Positions 14,604-23,716 are shown, numbered from the stretch's first letter. The stretch: 31,876 bases of DNA from Acidimicrobiaceae bacterium UBA7830 (GCA_002501485.1 DLTS01000066.1:15451-47326), one strand, 5' to 3'. Notes: generated from the sequence alone by a model not told the origin. Numbers and translations: made by a program.

Positions 14604-15911
14604 ATGGCCGGGAGTTATCACGAAGCACCAGAATCACTTGGCTCTGCGCCGCCAGGATGTCCGGCGCATTCGACATGGTCGCCATTGTCAACCGAATACC
14701 TGACCGACCCGTATCCGATCGCTAACGAACTGAGAGATGAGCACTCGGTGTTCTGGTCGGAACAACTCGGTCACCTTGTTATCACCGACATGGATCTCAT
14801 CGAGGAAGTCTTTATGACCCCCGCTGTATATGCATCGAGCAATGTGCAAGACCCTATTGCACCACTATGCCCGGCCGCGCAGAATGTGCTCGGTGCCCCC
14901 GACTTCAACCCAGTTGCGGTGATGTCGAACCGTCAAGAACCCGACCACGCTCGAATCAGAGTCTTCACTCGTCAGGGGTTCAGCAATAGGCGATTAAAAG
15001 CCCTCGAGGACTACATGCGGAGCCGGGCAACCAAGCTGCTCGATGAAATGATCGCAAATGGGTCGCCGGCTGAATTCGTGCAGCAGTTTGCGTTTCCTCT
15101 TCCCGCTGAGATCGTGTTCAGGCTCATTGGCTTCCCACCTGAAGATGACCGCATGATTAAGTCATGGTGCGTCAACCGGAAAGCGTTCTCGTGGGGTCAC
15201 CCAACCGACACCGAGCAGGTTGCGATCGCAGAAGGCATGCTCGACTACTGGCGCTATTGCCGGGAGTTCGTTGCCTCTCGTCGCGAAAAACGTGAGGACG
15301 ATTTCACCTCAGAACTTCTCAACGCCTGGGAGGCTGATTCGGGCCCCGACCGTGATCCCGATGCCACCACCGGCATTTCATACAGCGAGGTCGAGTCGGT
15401 GGTCTATGGCATCAGCTTCGCCGGCCACGACCCGGTGACTGCCCTGATGTGCAACACGTTGCTGTGTTTGCTGCCGCGTCGTGATCAGTGGCAAGCACTT
15501 GTCGATGACCCATCGCTTGTTTCGAACGCAGTTGAAGAAACGCTTCGCTATGAGTCGAGCCAGATTTCATGGCGACGCGTCACTACCCAAGACACCACAC
15601 TCGGCAATGTTGACGTGCCCGCTGGAACTCGGCTGATGCTTAACTTCGCGTCGGCGAATCACTCGCCCAGACATTTTGAGAATCCTGACGAGTTTGACAT
15701 CACTCGGGCCAGAGCGAACAAACACATCAGTTTTGGAAAAGGCATCCATTTCTGCCTTGGCGCTGGCCTCTCACGACTGGAGGCACGCATCGCCCTCGAG
15801 CTCCTGGCTGAGCGCCTGCCGACTTTGCGTCTCAGCGGAGGCCAAACGTTTGACTACTTCCCGAACATCACGTTTAGAGGCCCGAACTCGTTGCACTTGG
15901 AGTGGTCGTGA
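14604..15911 (+). CDS. Cytochrome P450
   Basis: 435-residue soluble bacterial P450. The K-helix ExxR motif is EETLRYES near residue 312 and the heme-binding loop FGKGIHFCLGAG places the axial Cys near residue 384. The I-helix reads FAGHDPVTALM near residue 274: the usual (A/G)GxD/ET has Pro in place of Thr, so the proton-relay alcohol is missing at its normal place. Redox partners are not encoded nearby. It overlaps the following ligA-like gene, so it probably oxidises a precursor to the catechol cleaved by the LigAB pair (O-demethylation or hydroxylation are possibilities, not shown). ATG 14604 has GGGGGTG six bases upstream; GTG 14595 is an alternative. Confidence 0.92.
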   Translation: MAGSYHEAPESLGSAPPGCPAHSTWSPLSTEYLTDPYPIANELRDEHSVFWSEQLGHLVITDMDLIEEVFMTPAVYASSNVQDPIAPLCPAAQNVLGAPDFNPVAVMSNRQEPDHARIRVFTRQGFSNRRLKALEDYMRSRATKLLDEMIANGSPAEFVQQFAFPLPAEIVFRLIGFPPEDDRMIKSWCVNRKAFSWGHPTDTEQVAIAEGMLDYWRYCREFVASRREKREDDFTSELLNAWEADSGPDRDPDATTGISYSEVESVVYGISFAGHDPVTALMCNTLLCLLPRRDQWQALVDDPSLVSNAVEETLRYESSQISWRRVTTQDTTLGNVDVPAGTRLMLNFASANHSPRHFENPDEFDITRARANKHISFGKGIHFCLGAGLSRLEARIALELLAERLPTLRLSGGQTFDYFPNITFRGPNSLHLEWS

Positions 15912-16261
15912 CGCTATACGCAGTGCAGAAGTTTCTTTACGAGCTCAATCGCACCCCAGCGTTACAAACGGCCTACGAAGAAGATCGTCACGCCGTGCTT
16001 GAACCATTTGACCTCTCCGAAGAGGAAACATCTGCGCTCGTTGAGCCAGATATCGGCAAGTTATTTCACCTCGGAGTGAACGGTCAGATCCTCATGCACT
16101 TTGCTGCGTTTCACCAGATTGAGTGGCAGGACTACTTACAACGCATGCGCGATGGAATTGCAAACTACGGTCCTGTACGAGAAGGTGTGTATGCAATGAC
16201 AACCGGCCTCGATGACGTTGTTGCGCCGGTTCAACAGTCATCTGAAGGGAGTGCCTCATGA
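15908..16261 (+). CDS. Extradiol dioxygenase small (LigA-like) subunit
   Basis: 117 residues, the size of protocatechuate 4,5-dioxygenase alpha subunit. The all-helical LigA pattern is visible: AVQKFLYELNRTPALQTAYEE, LSEEETSALVEPDIGKLF (both under limits when split as here) and LGVNGQILMHFAAF. LigA has no metal ligands but caps the active site of the LigB subunit. GTG at 15908 overlaps the P450 stop as GTGA and has GGAG six bases upstream, so I prefer it to GTG 15902. Its TGA overlaps the ATG of the large subunit. The length and order match two-subunit class III extradiol dioxygenases. Confidence 0.82.
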   Translation: MTLYAVQKFLYELNRTPALQTAYEEDRHAVLEPFDLSEEETSALVEPDIGKLFHLGVNGQILMHFAAFHQIEWQDYLQRMRDGIANYGPVREGVYAMTTGLDDVVAPVQQSSEGSAS

Positions 16262-17094
16262 GTCTTGTTTTTGCTGGTGTGTGCTCACACGCACCCGGGA
16301 TCACCGGTCGAGCGCACATGGCAGACCCTGACGTTCGTGACCGTTTCTATGATGCCTTTCGTCAAATGGGGGATGATCTTCGAGCTGCGAGGCCTGATGC
16401 GGTCGTCATAATTGCGGCCGAGCACTTTGCGAACTTCTTCATGAACAACATGCCGTCATTTGCAATCGGTATGGCCAATTCGTATGAGGGACCGATCGAA
16501 GACCCGGGTTGGCTCGGGATAGGACGACGTCAGGTGCCGGGCAATCGTGATATCTCACAACGGTTCATAACCGAAGTGATGAAAGGTTCCGATATTGCCT
16601 ACGCCGAAGAGTGGAAGTTTGACCACGGCATCATGGTGCCGCTCAACTTCCTCACACCCGACTATGACATTCCGGTGATTCCTGTGAACATCAACTGTCA
16701 GGGGCCGCCCCTTGCGCCGCTCGAACGGGCGTGGGCATTCGGCGAGTCGATGCGCGGGGCCTGTGAGGCAATGCCTGAACGCATCGCCATTATCGGCACC
16801 GGTGGTATCTCTCACTGGCCAGCAACTCCTGACTCGGGGAAGATCAATGAGGAATGGGATCTCGAGTTCATGGATCGCTGGTGCCGCAACGATAAGGCCG
16901 CATTGCTCGACGATGATTCGTATAACGACTTGAAGGTCTATGCCGACGCGGGCCAAGGCGGTTTTGAGATTCGTACATACCTCACGGTTTCAGCCGCAGC
17001 GGGAGGGGCACAGGGGGTTGTGCATTTCTGTGAGCCGATCCCCATCTTCGCCGTGAGTTGCACGGTCGCGACGTACGACCTCGCCACTGTGTAG
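16258..17094 (+). CDS. Class III extradiol ring-cleavage dioxygenase large (LigB-like) subunit
   Basis: 278 residues; non-haem Fe(II) enzyme that opens a catechol ring next to its hydroxyl pair. Iron ligands can be placed at His11 (GVCSHAPGI) and the His of IIAAEHFANFF near residue 59, with Glu in the GGFEIRTYL region near residue 240. The catalytic His corresponding to His195 of LigB lies in GTGGISHWPA near residue 186. Together with the LigA-like subunit it resembles protocatechuate 4,5- and related dioxygenases; the hpaE/F/H genes opposite suggest homoprotocatechuate or a similar catechol as substrate, which is inference. The ATG overlaps the upstream stop (ATGA) and is preceded by GAAGGGAG. 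Its stop directly abuts the convergent MFS gene. Confidence 0.87.
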   Translation: MSLVFAGVCSHAPGITGRAHMADPDVRDRFYDAFRQMGDDLRAARPDAVVIIAAEHFANFFMNNMPSFAIGMANSYEGPIEDPGWLGIGRRQVPGNRDISQRFITEVMKGSDIAYAEEWKFDHGIMVPLNFLTPDYDIPVIPVNINCQGPPLAPLERAWAFGESMRGACEAMPERIAIIGTGGISHWPATPDSGKINEEWDLEFMDRWCRNDKAALLDDDSYNDLKVYADAGQGGFEIRTYLTVSAAAGGAQGVVHFCEPIPIFAVSCTVATYDLATV

Positions 17095-18312
17095 CTACTC
17101 AGTGTCTGGTTGTTGCTGCATCAACTGCGCCGATGAGACGAATGAGGCGAGAGTGATGAGCCCGAGGCCGGACGCGATGACGAACGTCCACGATGGGTTC
17201 CAGGCGAACATCGGCACCCATAGCAACGGGCCGAGTCCATGGCCGATAAACCGGAAGCACAGTACCGATGACAGTGCACCGCCGCGGTTGTCGGGAACAG
17301 CGATCGCTGCGAGGTTTTGCAAGATCACCACGATAAACCCGACGAGTGCACCAGCGATCGTCCAGGCGACGGCGAACAGCCATGCTCCGGTGATAAACCC
17401 GAGAGGAAGCGAAAATGCCAACGACGAGAGGCAGGCGGCGAATGATGATCGCCGCGCCCCCCAGTTGTCGAGAAGTTGACCAAAAATTGGTCCTGCGATT
17501 GCTCCGCTGATTCCACCGAATAACAAAATGAAACCAGTGGCGGTCGACGAGATAAGGAGTTCATCTCGAAGGTAGAGGCCAACAATCATCGGCAGTCCGG
17601 CTGGTCCTGCTGCGGCGCTGAGCGCCGCAACCCATAACAAGATCATTCGGGGTTTGAGGAGAGGCTTAATTGGTGGCGCTGCTGCTGCCGGACGTGGTTG
17701 ACCTTCTGGAGGTTGAGTCGCGAGTATGAGGCCAACAACTGCAATGACAGCAAAAGCAATACGCCAGTTGAAGGCTGCGGCGACACCACCGGCAAACGGC
17801 GCAGCTGCCCCACCAATTGCCTGAAAACCTGTATAGACACCGACAGCACGACCGAGACGAGATGGGTCGATGACTTCACTCAAGCCGGCGATAAGCAGCG
17901 GCGTAATGAATGCGTTTGCAGCACCTTGCAAAAGGCGGCCGATGACGAACACTGTGAGCGTCGGGGCGACTACGCACAGCACCGATGACAACGCATAGGT
18001 AATGAAGGTGAAGCGAATGACTCGTCGTCGACCGAACCGTTCGCCAATCGTCCCTGACACCGTGAGTAGCAGCGCAAACGGAATCATGTAACCGCTGAAC
18101 GCCCAGTTCACCGCTTGGGTTGAGGCATTGAAGCTCTCCCGGAGTTCGGGATAGATCGAGATGACCATCATTGTGCCAAAAGGCCCCAGAAATCCCCCTA
18201 GGTATAGCGGCAGAGTGGCCAGCGTGAGTACCCGGTTTGAGACACCTGAATCGGTTGTTGGTGAAAAGGACTTGTTTTCGCTCAGAACTTGATCGTCGCA
18301 GATGGAATACAT
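17095..18312 (-). CDS. MFS transporter
   Basis: About 405 residues with roughly twelve hydrophobic segments and the MFS loop motif GERFGRRRVIRF between segments 2 and 3, plus FGQLLDNWGARRSS in the second half, so a major facilitator protein of the drug:H+ antiporter or aromatic-acid type. The polar N-terminus (about 30 residues) has no signal. The frame is open to 18450, but ATG at 18312 avoids overlap with the divergent gene. It lies convergent to the dioxygenase operon; import of the aromatic substrate or export of a toxic intermediate are both possible. The substrate cannot be inferred. Confidence 0.85.
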   Translation of the reverse strand: MYSICDDQVLSENKSFSPTTDSGVSNRVLTLATLPLYLGGFLGPFGTMMVISIYPELRESFNASTQAVNWAFSGYMIPFALLLTVSGTIGERFGRRRVIRFTFITYALSSVLCVVAPTLTVFVIGRLLQGAANAFITPLLIAGLSEVIDPSRLGRAVGVYTGFQAIGGAAAPFAGGVAAAFNWRIAFAVIAVVGLILATQPPEGQPRPAAAAPPIKPLLKPRMILLWVAALSAAAGPAGLPMIVGLYLRDELLISSTATGFILLFGGISGAIAGPIFGQLLDNWGARRSSFAACLSSLAFSLPLGFITGAWLFAVAWTIAGALVGFIVVILQNLAAIAVPDNRGGALSSVLCFRFIGHGLGPLLWVPMFAWNPSWTFVIASGLGLITLASFVSSAQLMQQQPDTE

Positions 18313-18397
18313 GTTCTCGGTATCGAAAGGATGTGAGGACAGATCGTCATGTCGTTCGACCGGATATCTGCGGCGATTATCGGTCAGACTCAAAGGC

Positions 18398-19291
18398 ATG
18401 GCACGACCACATGAAGACATGGGACGAATTGGACTTTGGTATGGCGGCATCGATTCGTTGCCTTCACCTCAGGCTCGAGAAGCAATCCAAGAAGCCGAGG
18501 CACTCGGTTACGGCTCGCTGTGGCTGGCAGAAGCGGTTGGACGTGACCCATTCGCTCATGCCGGCATATTGTTGAGTGCAACCGAGCGGATCGTTGTCGC
18601 TACCGGCATCGCAAATATCTACGCCCGTGACCCTATGACGATGGTTGCCGGCCAACGAACCCTCGCTGAGGCGTTCCCGGGTAGGTTTTTGTTGGGTCTC
18701 GGTGTAAGCCACGCACACCTTGTTGCCGGTGTGCGTAAGCACGACTATTCGAAGCCGTACTCGTACATGGTCGACTATCTCGAACGAATGGCTAAGGCGC
18801 GATTCATGGCTGTTCAACCCGCAGTTGAACCTGGCGTGTTGCTCGCAGCTCTAGGGCCAAAGATGTTGGAACTTTCGGCGATGCAGGCAAATGGTTCCCA
18901 CCCATATTTCACAACGCCAGAGCACACCGCAATTGCGCGCGAAACGATGGGTAATGACGCGTTACTCGCACCAGAACAAATGGTGGTGCTATCAACAGAT
19001 GCCGATGAAGCTCGCAGCGTTGCTCGGGCAGGTATGAAGATCTACCTTGGCCTGCCTAACTACTACAACAACTTGGCTCGACTCGGCTTTGACGAAAGCG
19101 ACTGGTCTGATGGCGGAAGTGACCGACTCGTCGACGCCATTGTTGCTTGGGGCACGGAGGATCAGATTGCTGCTCGAATTGCGAAGCATCATGATGCTGG
19201 TGCGGATCATGTCTGCGTTCAGGTCATCACAAGCACCCCAGATAAGCCCCCTCTGGACGAGTGGAGAAAACTCGCCAAAGTGCTTCTCTGA
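18398..19291 (+). CDS. F420-dependent luciferase-like oxidoreductase (MSMEG_4141 type)
   Basis: 297-residue TIM-barrel enzyme of the luciferase-like monooxygenase family. GRIGLWYGGIDSLP at the start, LGYGSLWLAEAVGRDPF near residue 36, VVATGIANIYARDP near residue 67 and PGRFLLGLGVSHAHLV near residue 90 match the MSMEG_4141 group of probable F420-dependent oxidoreductases found in actinobacteria. The physiological substrate of this group is not established. ATG 18398 is one choice; ATG 18419, just before GRIGLW, is equally good. It is divergent from the MFS gene and 155 bases before the glycan locus, in which gap I see no gene. Confidence 0.85.
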   Translation: MARPHEDMGRIGLWYGGIDSLPSPQAREAIQEAEALGYGSLWLAEAVGRDPFAHAGILLSATERIVVATGIANIYARDPMTMVAGQRTLAEAFPGRFLLGLGVSHAHLVAGVRKHDYSKPYSYMVDYLERMAKARFMAVQPAVEPGVLLAALGPKMLELSAMQANGSHPYFTTPEHTAIARETMGNDALLAPEQMVVLSTDADEARSVARAGMKIYLGLPNYYNNLARLGFDESDWSDGGSDRLVDAIVAWGTEDQIAARIAKHHDAGADHVCVQVITSTPDKPPLDEWRKLAKVLL

Positions 19292-19445
19292 CTGTTCGTT
19301 GCACCGAAATCAGATCTCGTTCCAAAGATGCGGACAAGTAGGCCGACTGCGGTTCGGGTCGAATTTTGTACGAGCGCCGGCCTTAAACAAGCACTAAGGT
19401 CATCTTGGTGTCGAGCTACCTCGCAAATGTGTTTGGAGAAAAAAG

Positions 19446-19730
19446 TTGCAACTAGACAACGGCTTTCCAACCTCGGATTCAAGCCCTCGTGATAATTCGC
19501 TACCAGGCGGATCTGACCGAGAGCACATAAGCCAGCACGTTAAAGAACTTTCGCGAGAGGAACTCGAGTTAGCTCTGCTTCGCTCAATCGATCAAGCTGT
19601 ACATGTTGATGCAGAGTTCCTCCAGACGAAAGCGGAGTTAGAACAATGCAAGCGTGAGCTCGGATTGAGATGGGTTTTGGCGAGGGCTATTCGTGTCCTT
19701 TTCCGAAAGTTACGCGGAATAAGTCGATAA
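19446..19730 (+). CDS. Short helical protein preceding the glycosyltransferase
   Basis: 94 residues, no recognised domain. The first 30 are polar and probably disordered; residues about 32-75 (ELSREELELALLRSIDQA and on to KAELEQCKREL) look like a long amphipathic helix or coiled coil; the C-terminus is very basic (RAIRVLFRKLRG), possibly membrane-binding. The start is TTG at 19446, supported by GGAG at 19435-19438 seven bases upstream. The TAA is followed without gap by the ATG of the next glycosyltransferase, suggesting it is an accessory or oligomerisation partner of that enzyme. Function is unknown. Confidence 0.6.
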   Translation: MQLDNGFPTSDSSPRDNSLPGGSDREHISQHVKELSREELELALLRSIDQAVHVDAEFLQTKAELEQCKRELGLRWVLARAIRVLFRKLRGISR

Positions 19731-21353
19731 ATGAGCGCAGAAAAAGGCTTGGAAAGCACTGGGCCAAAAGTGAGAGCTTCAACCGATCCTGCGCCGTCTC
19801 CCCAAGAGAACGCTCCTCAGTTTTCGATCATAACGCCGGTCTACAATCCGAGGTATCGCGATTTCTTGAGGTGTGCAAAATCTGTTCGGAAACAATCATT
19901 TCGGGATTGGGAATGGTGCATTGTTGACGACGGGTCAACAAAGAGGCTCATCTGGCCGATAATTCGAATTCTGGCATCATTTAACCGACGGATCTCCGCT
20001 CGTCGACGAGACACAAATGGTGGAATATCAGTCACTTCAAATAACGCCTTAGAACTCGCCACCGGGCGCTTTATTGTGCCTCTTGATCACGATGACCGAC
20101 TCAAGAAAAAAGCTCTTCAATTAGTTTCTGAAGCCGTCGAACGCTCGCCAGAAGCGCAACTTCTTTACTCCGACGAGGAGGTAATCAATGCGCGGGGAAG
20201 GCTCCTTAAGTATCTGCGGAAGCCTGAATGGTCTCCTGAAAGACTCCTCTGTCAAAACTATTGCAACCACCTATCTGTGTTGGATAAAGCTCTTGTTCAA
20301 CAGGTCGGCGGCTATCGCGAGGAATATGACGGGGCTCAAGACCACGACCTCGTTCTCCGGGTAACAGAGCTGACATCTAATGTCGTTCACATCGCTATTC
20401 CCTTGTATCAATGGCGAGCAATTCCAGGATCTACAGCAACAGCCGTCACAGAAAAACCTGGTGCGATTGATGCCGGTCGCCGTGCAATTGAAGATGCAGT
20501 CCGTCGACGGAAAATCAACGGAGAAGTGATTGCAGCTGGCGAAATGTTCCATCGGGTGAAGAGATTCCCCTCCTCAGCTCCAAAAGTCAGCCTCATCATT
20601 CCCACACGTGGCACAGATGGACCAATTTTTGGGCTTCACATGCCCTTCATCAAAAATCTTTTGATGGCTCTCAACCGACATCGCACATATCCTGACCTGG
20701 AGGTTCTCGTTGTGAGTGATGCCGAGACCCCATCTGGCGCAATCCCTCGGACGCTTGAGAACCTTGACGTGTCAACGATTCCCTTCCCCCACCCATTTAA
20801 CTTCGCTGCAAAATGTAATCTCGGCGCCGTTAATGCCTCTGGTGAAATCCTGGTTTTCCTAAATGATGACATAGAACCCGTCTCAGAGGATTGGATCCAA
20901 ACACTCGTCGCTCACCTCGAACCCGAAGACAGTGGAATAGTCGGCCCAATGCTGATTTACGAGAATGGTTTGGTGCAAAGCGCCGGACACATAAACCCGG
21001 GACCCGTAATTTTCGGTCGTGGTGAAAGCCCCCTGTCCAAGCACGGTTACGGAATGCCGCTTTGGATTAACCGAGAGACTTCCGGATTAACTGGGGCTTG
21101 TGTCGCAATCCGACAAACAACTTTTTATGAAGTTGGTGGATTCAGTGAGCTTTTTCCAAACAACTACAACGATGTTGACCTTTGTTACAAGCTCCAACTT
21201 GCTGGCTATAGATGTCTATGGACCCCGGACGCCAGGCTCTACCACTTTGAATCTAAATCGCGTGAAACCCCTATCGAAGATTGGGAGAGAGATCTCGCCT
21301 CTAAATATTGGGGTCGTTTCATTTCTACCGGGCCGGATTCCCACACCACGTAG
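19731..21353 (+). CDS. Tandem-domain family 2 glycosyltransferase
   Basis: 540-residue cytoplasmic protein with two GT-A domains. The first begins FSIITPVYNPRYRDF near residue 31, has VDDGST near residue 65 and the DxD region PLDHDDRL near residue 116. The second begins KVSLIIPTRG near residue 284 and has VFLNDDIEP near residue 377, with the GGFSEL..NNYNDVDLCYKL segment near residue 470 typical of GT2 ends. Two-domain GT2 proteins often build a repeating glycan alternately. The donor and acceptor sugars are unknown. It is followed by a DUF2142 membrane protein gene, 8 bases after the stop. Confidence 0.88.
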   Translation: MSAEKGLESTGPKVRASTDPAPSPQENAPQFSIITPVYNPRYRDFLRCAKSVRKQSFRDWEWCIVDDGSTKRLIWPIIRILASFNRRISARRRDTNGGISVTSNNALELATGRFIVPLDHDDRLKKKALQLVSEAVERSPEAQLLYSDEEVINARGRLLKYLRKPEWSPERLLCQNYCNHLSVLDKALVQQVGGYREEYDGAQDHDLVLRVTELTSNVVHIAIPLYQWRAIPGSTATAVTEKPGAIDAGRRAIEDAVRRRKINGEVIAAGEMFHRVKRFPSSAPKVSLIIPTRGTDGPIFGLHMPFIKNLLMALNRHRTYPDLEVLVVSDAETPSGAIPRTLENLDVSTIPFPHPFNFAAKCNLGAVNASGEILVFLNDDIEPVSEDWIQTLVAHLEPEDSGIVGPMLIYENGLVQSAGHINPGPVIFGRGESPLSKHGYGMPLWINRETSGLTGACVAIRQTTFYEVGGFSELFPNNYNDVDLCYKLQLAGYRCLWTPDARLYHFESKSRETPIEDWERDLASKYWGRFISTGPDSHTT

Positions 21354-21361
21354 GACAATTA

Positions 21362-22852
21362 ATGCCCCAATCAACAAAAAACTTTCCAGGGCTAACGACC
21401 CTGAAGAGAGCGGACACATCAGAGTCCGCGTTCCAAGTCACTCCAAATCTCAGCAATAACCAATTCTTACTGTTCCTCTTCGGTTTGTTTCTGATCATGG
21501 CCGTATGGGCTATGGCAACACCAATGTTTGCTGTCCCGGACGAGATATCTCATTTTGTGACTGCATTGGGTGCAACAAACTTCCAGTTCAGTTCACCAGT
21601 CAATCTAAACGGCTTCTACGACTGGGGTTTTGATTGCTTTGCTTTCCAAAGGGAGGTTCCGGCTTCGTGCTATGAGATGAGCTGGAACTCGTCAATTACC
21701 GCAATGCCGGTGACAACAAAGGGATATCTACCTACTTTCTTCTTGGTCGTCTCGTTGCCCCTTCATCTTTTCACCGGGCTCAGCAGTTTCATTGTTTCGC
21801 GAGCTTGGATAACGATCGTAAATTTCTCCGTTCTCGCACTTGGCTTTCACTATCTCTTCCAATCACGCCTCAATCGTTCAGGTGCTCTGATCGCTCTCTT
21901 GATCCTGTCGCCGTTTCCGCTCTACTTCATGGCTTCGATCAACCCGTCTGGACTCGCATATTCCTTGGCGTTCTTGCTGACGGTGATTCTCCTCAAGGGC
22001 TGTACCGAGCCGGTTGCTCGAAACTGGAAATTGGTCACCATATTCTTGACGCTCGCCTTTCTGACTGTTCGACGTGATTCGATCGTGTGGGTCGGACTTA
22101 TGGGTATCGCCATCATTCCGTTTCCTCCAGTGCGAAATTTTCTTCAAGGACTTCCGAGAGGAAACGGGCAACGAAAACGAAACTCCTTGAGGGTTGTCCC
22201 GCTCGTGCTTGCAAGCCTCGCAATTGCATACTTCTCTAGCCAGTACGCACGAGGTTTTTTAAGGAATGCGCAGGAATTGGATCTAAATCAGATTCGTGCA
22301 GGAGTCGGAAACATCTATCCAGTTTTTTTGCAACTTCTCGGAAAATACGGGTGGCTGTCAGAACGAGTGCCAAACGAAATCTACGCGCTTTTCACTTCAA
22401 TTTTGATTCTGATTTTCGCGCTCGTCATCATCCTCGGCGTAGAGCCGTTTCGCCGAGCATTCGTCCTGGTCATCTGTGGCGCGTTTTGTCTACTTCTCTT
22501 CGGATCTGCTTTGCGTCCTGGTTATTTACAGGGGAGATATTTCTTCCCGGCGTTCGCGTTCGGAGCGGTCTGTGCGAGTTACGCGCTCACCAATCGCTTC
22601 GATCACCTTTCAAAACAGGCCAGCGCAAGGCTGTTTGGATTGGGAACTACGGGGCTTTCAATTCTTCATCTAGTGTCGTTCGCCGAGGTAGCAAAACGAT
22701 TCTCAGATGGCTCTTCGTCCTCGTTCCCCAACGCAATCTCCAGCCCCGTTGGATTGCTCGGACTACCAATTTTCGTTTATCTGTTTGTTTACGCCCTCGG
22801 ATTGTTCCTAATTTTTTCTTCATTAAAGAACTTCAGGAACTCTATTTCTTAA
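21362..22852 (+). CDS. DUF2142-type polytopic membrane protein
   Basis: 496 residues with about ten or more hydrophobic helices, no signal peptide. The motif FAVPDEISHF near residue 45, just after the first membrane helix, is typical of DUF2142, a family related to GT-C membrane glycosyltransferases in which the Asp-Glu pair in the first outer loop is thought to be important. A large outer loop with two Cys (FDCFAFQ...ASCYEM) follows. It probably transfers a sugar from a lipid-linked donor outside the membrane, or modifies the exported glycan; this is inference. The frame is open from 21308, but ATG 21362 avoids overlap with the preceding gene. Confidence 0.75.
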   Translation: MPQSTKNFPGLTTLKRADTSESAFQVTPNLSNNQFLLFLFGLFLIMAVWAMATPMFAVPDEISHFVTALGATNFQFSSPVNLNGFYDWGFDCFAFQREVPASCYEMSWNSSITAMPVTTKGYLPTFFLVVSLPLHLFTGLSSFIVSRAWITIVNFSVLALGFHYLFQSRLNRSGALIALLILSPFPLYFMASINPSGLAYSLAFLLTVILLKGCTEPVARNWKLVTIFLTLAFLTVRRDSIVWVGLMGIAIIPFPPVRNFLQGLPRGNGQRKRNSLRVVPLVLASLAIAYFSSQYARGFLRNAQELDLNQIRAGVGNIYPVFLQLLGKYGWLSERVPNEIYALFTSILILIFALVIILGVEPFRRAFVLVICGAFCLLLFGSALRPGYLQGRYFFPAFAFGAVCASYALTNRFDHLSKQASARLFGLGTTGLSILHLVSFAEVAKRFSDGSSSSFPNAISSPVGLLGLPIFVYLFVYALGLFLIFSSLKNFRNSIS

Positions 22853-22854
22853 GA

Positions 22855-22883
22855 CAAAGAGACCTCAGTCGGCCTTCTCTTTG
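22855..22883. terminator. Inverted repeat between convergent genes
   Basis: CAAAGAGA (22855-22862) and TCTCTTTG (22876-22883) are perfect 8-base arms around a 13-base loop that itself can pair CC with GG. It lies in the 75-base gap between the convergent DUF2142 and ABC ATPase genes. T-rich flanks are short, so it may be a bidirectional terminator of moderate strength. Confidence 0.45.
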
Positions 22884-22927
22884 ATTCAAACTGTCCGAAG
22901 TTTGGTTGCCTTCGTTCGGAACAGAAG

Positions 22928-23716
22928 TCAAAAAGATTCTGTCGAGTCATCGTCATCTGATGCTTTATCCGGGGGCGATAAAAATATCGAGGTTTCATGG
23001 GCGCTATATAAATCAACGACCTCTTGCGAAGGGCCGGCAGACTTTACCTCGCCTTCGAGTATCCAAATAGCGGAGTCACAAAGACCTGCGACTGACTCGA
23101 GATCGTGGGAGACGAAAAGTATTGTTCGGCCCTCTTCTTTGAATCTCTCAATTCTTTCACGGCTTTTCTTCTGGAAACTTTCGTCACCGACAGAGAGAAC
23201 TTCATCCAAGATTAAAATCTCAGGATCCACATGAACGGCGACTGAAAAGCCGAGGCGTATGTACATCCCGTTCGAGTAGTTTTTTACCGGGACATCGATG
23301 AACTTCTCGAGTTCTGCAAATTCGACAATGTCTGTGAGTAGAGCATTGATTTCTCTCCGCTTGAGACCAAGCACAGCCCCATTTAGGTAAACGTTTTCCC
23401 TTCCAGAGAGTTCAGGATGAAATCCTGCTCCGAGCTCGAGCAAGCTTGACAGCCGACCGTGCGTCGTAAGTGAACCTTTGTCGGCAACGAGAATCCCTGA
23501 CAAAGTTTTCAGAAGTGTTGATTTGCCTGAGCCGTTGTTGCCGACTAACCCAACTGATTCGCCCTCTTGAACCTCGAAAGAGATATTTCGGAGCGCCCAA
23601 AACTCCTCGTATCGTGCTCTGCGACCCCGCAAAGCTGCGGCCTTGAGGTATTGATTACGCTCGTGATAGAGGCGAAAACTCTTCCACACCTGGTCTACTG
23701 ATATTGCCGTCTTCAT
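22928..23716 (-). CDS. ABC exporter ATPase, Wzt/TagH-like
   Basis: 262-residue ATP-binding subunit of a polysaccharide ABC exporter. Walker A GNNGSGKST is near residue 58, the signature region KNYSNGMYIRLGFSVA near residue 144 and Walker B EILILDEVLSVGDE near residue 166, with SHDLESV for the H-loop. SVGDESFQKKS following Walker B is typical for the Wzt/TagH/RfbE group. The C-terminus is short and Asp/Ser-rich (DKASDDDDSTESF), so there is no carbohydrate-binding domain as in O9a-type Wzt. The permease gene is divergent, starting 30-75 bases away. Confidence 0.9.
   Translation of the reverse strand: MKTAISVDQVWKSFRLYHERNQYLKAAALRGRRARYEEFWALRNISFEVQEGESVGLVGNNGSGKSTLLKTLSGILVADKGSLTTHGRLSSLLELGAGFHPELSGRENVYLNGAVLGLKRREINALLTDIVEFAELEKFIDVPVKNYSNGMYIRLGFSVAVHVDPEILILDEVLSVGDESFQKKSRERIERFKEEGRTILFVSHDLESVAGLCDSAIWILEGEVKSAGPSQEVVDLYSAHETSIFLSPPDKASDDDDSTESF

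Noticed and set aside
22351..22884. Plus-strand open frame of 177 codons
   Set aside because: Out-of-frame shadow of the DUF2142 gene, very rich in Arg, Ser and Phe.
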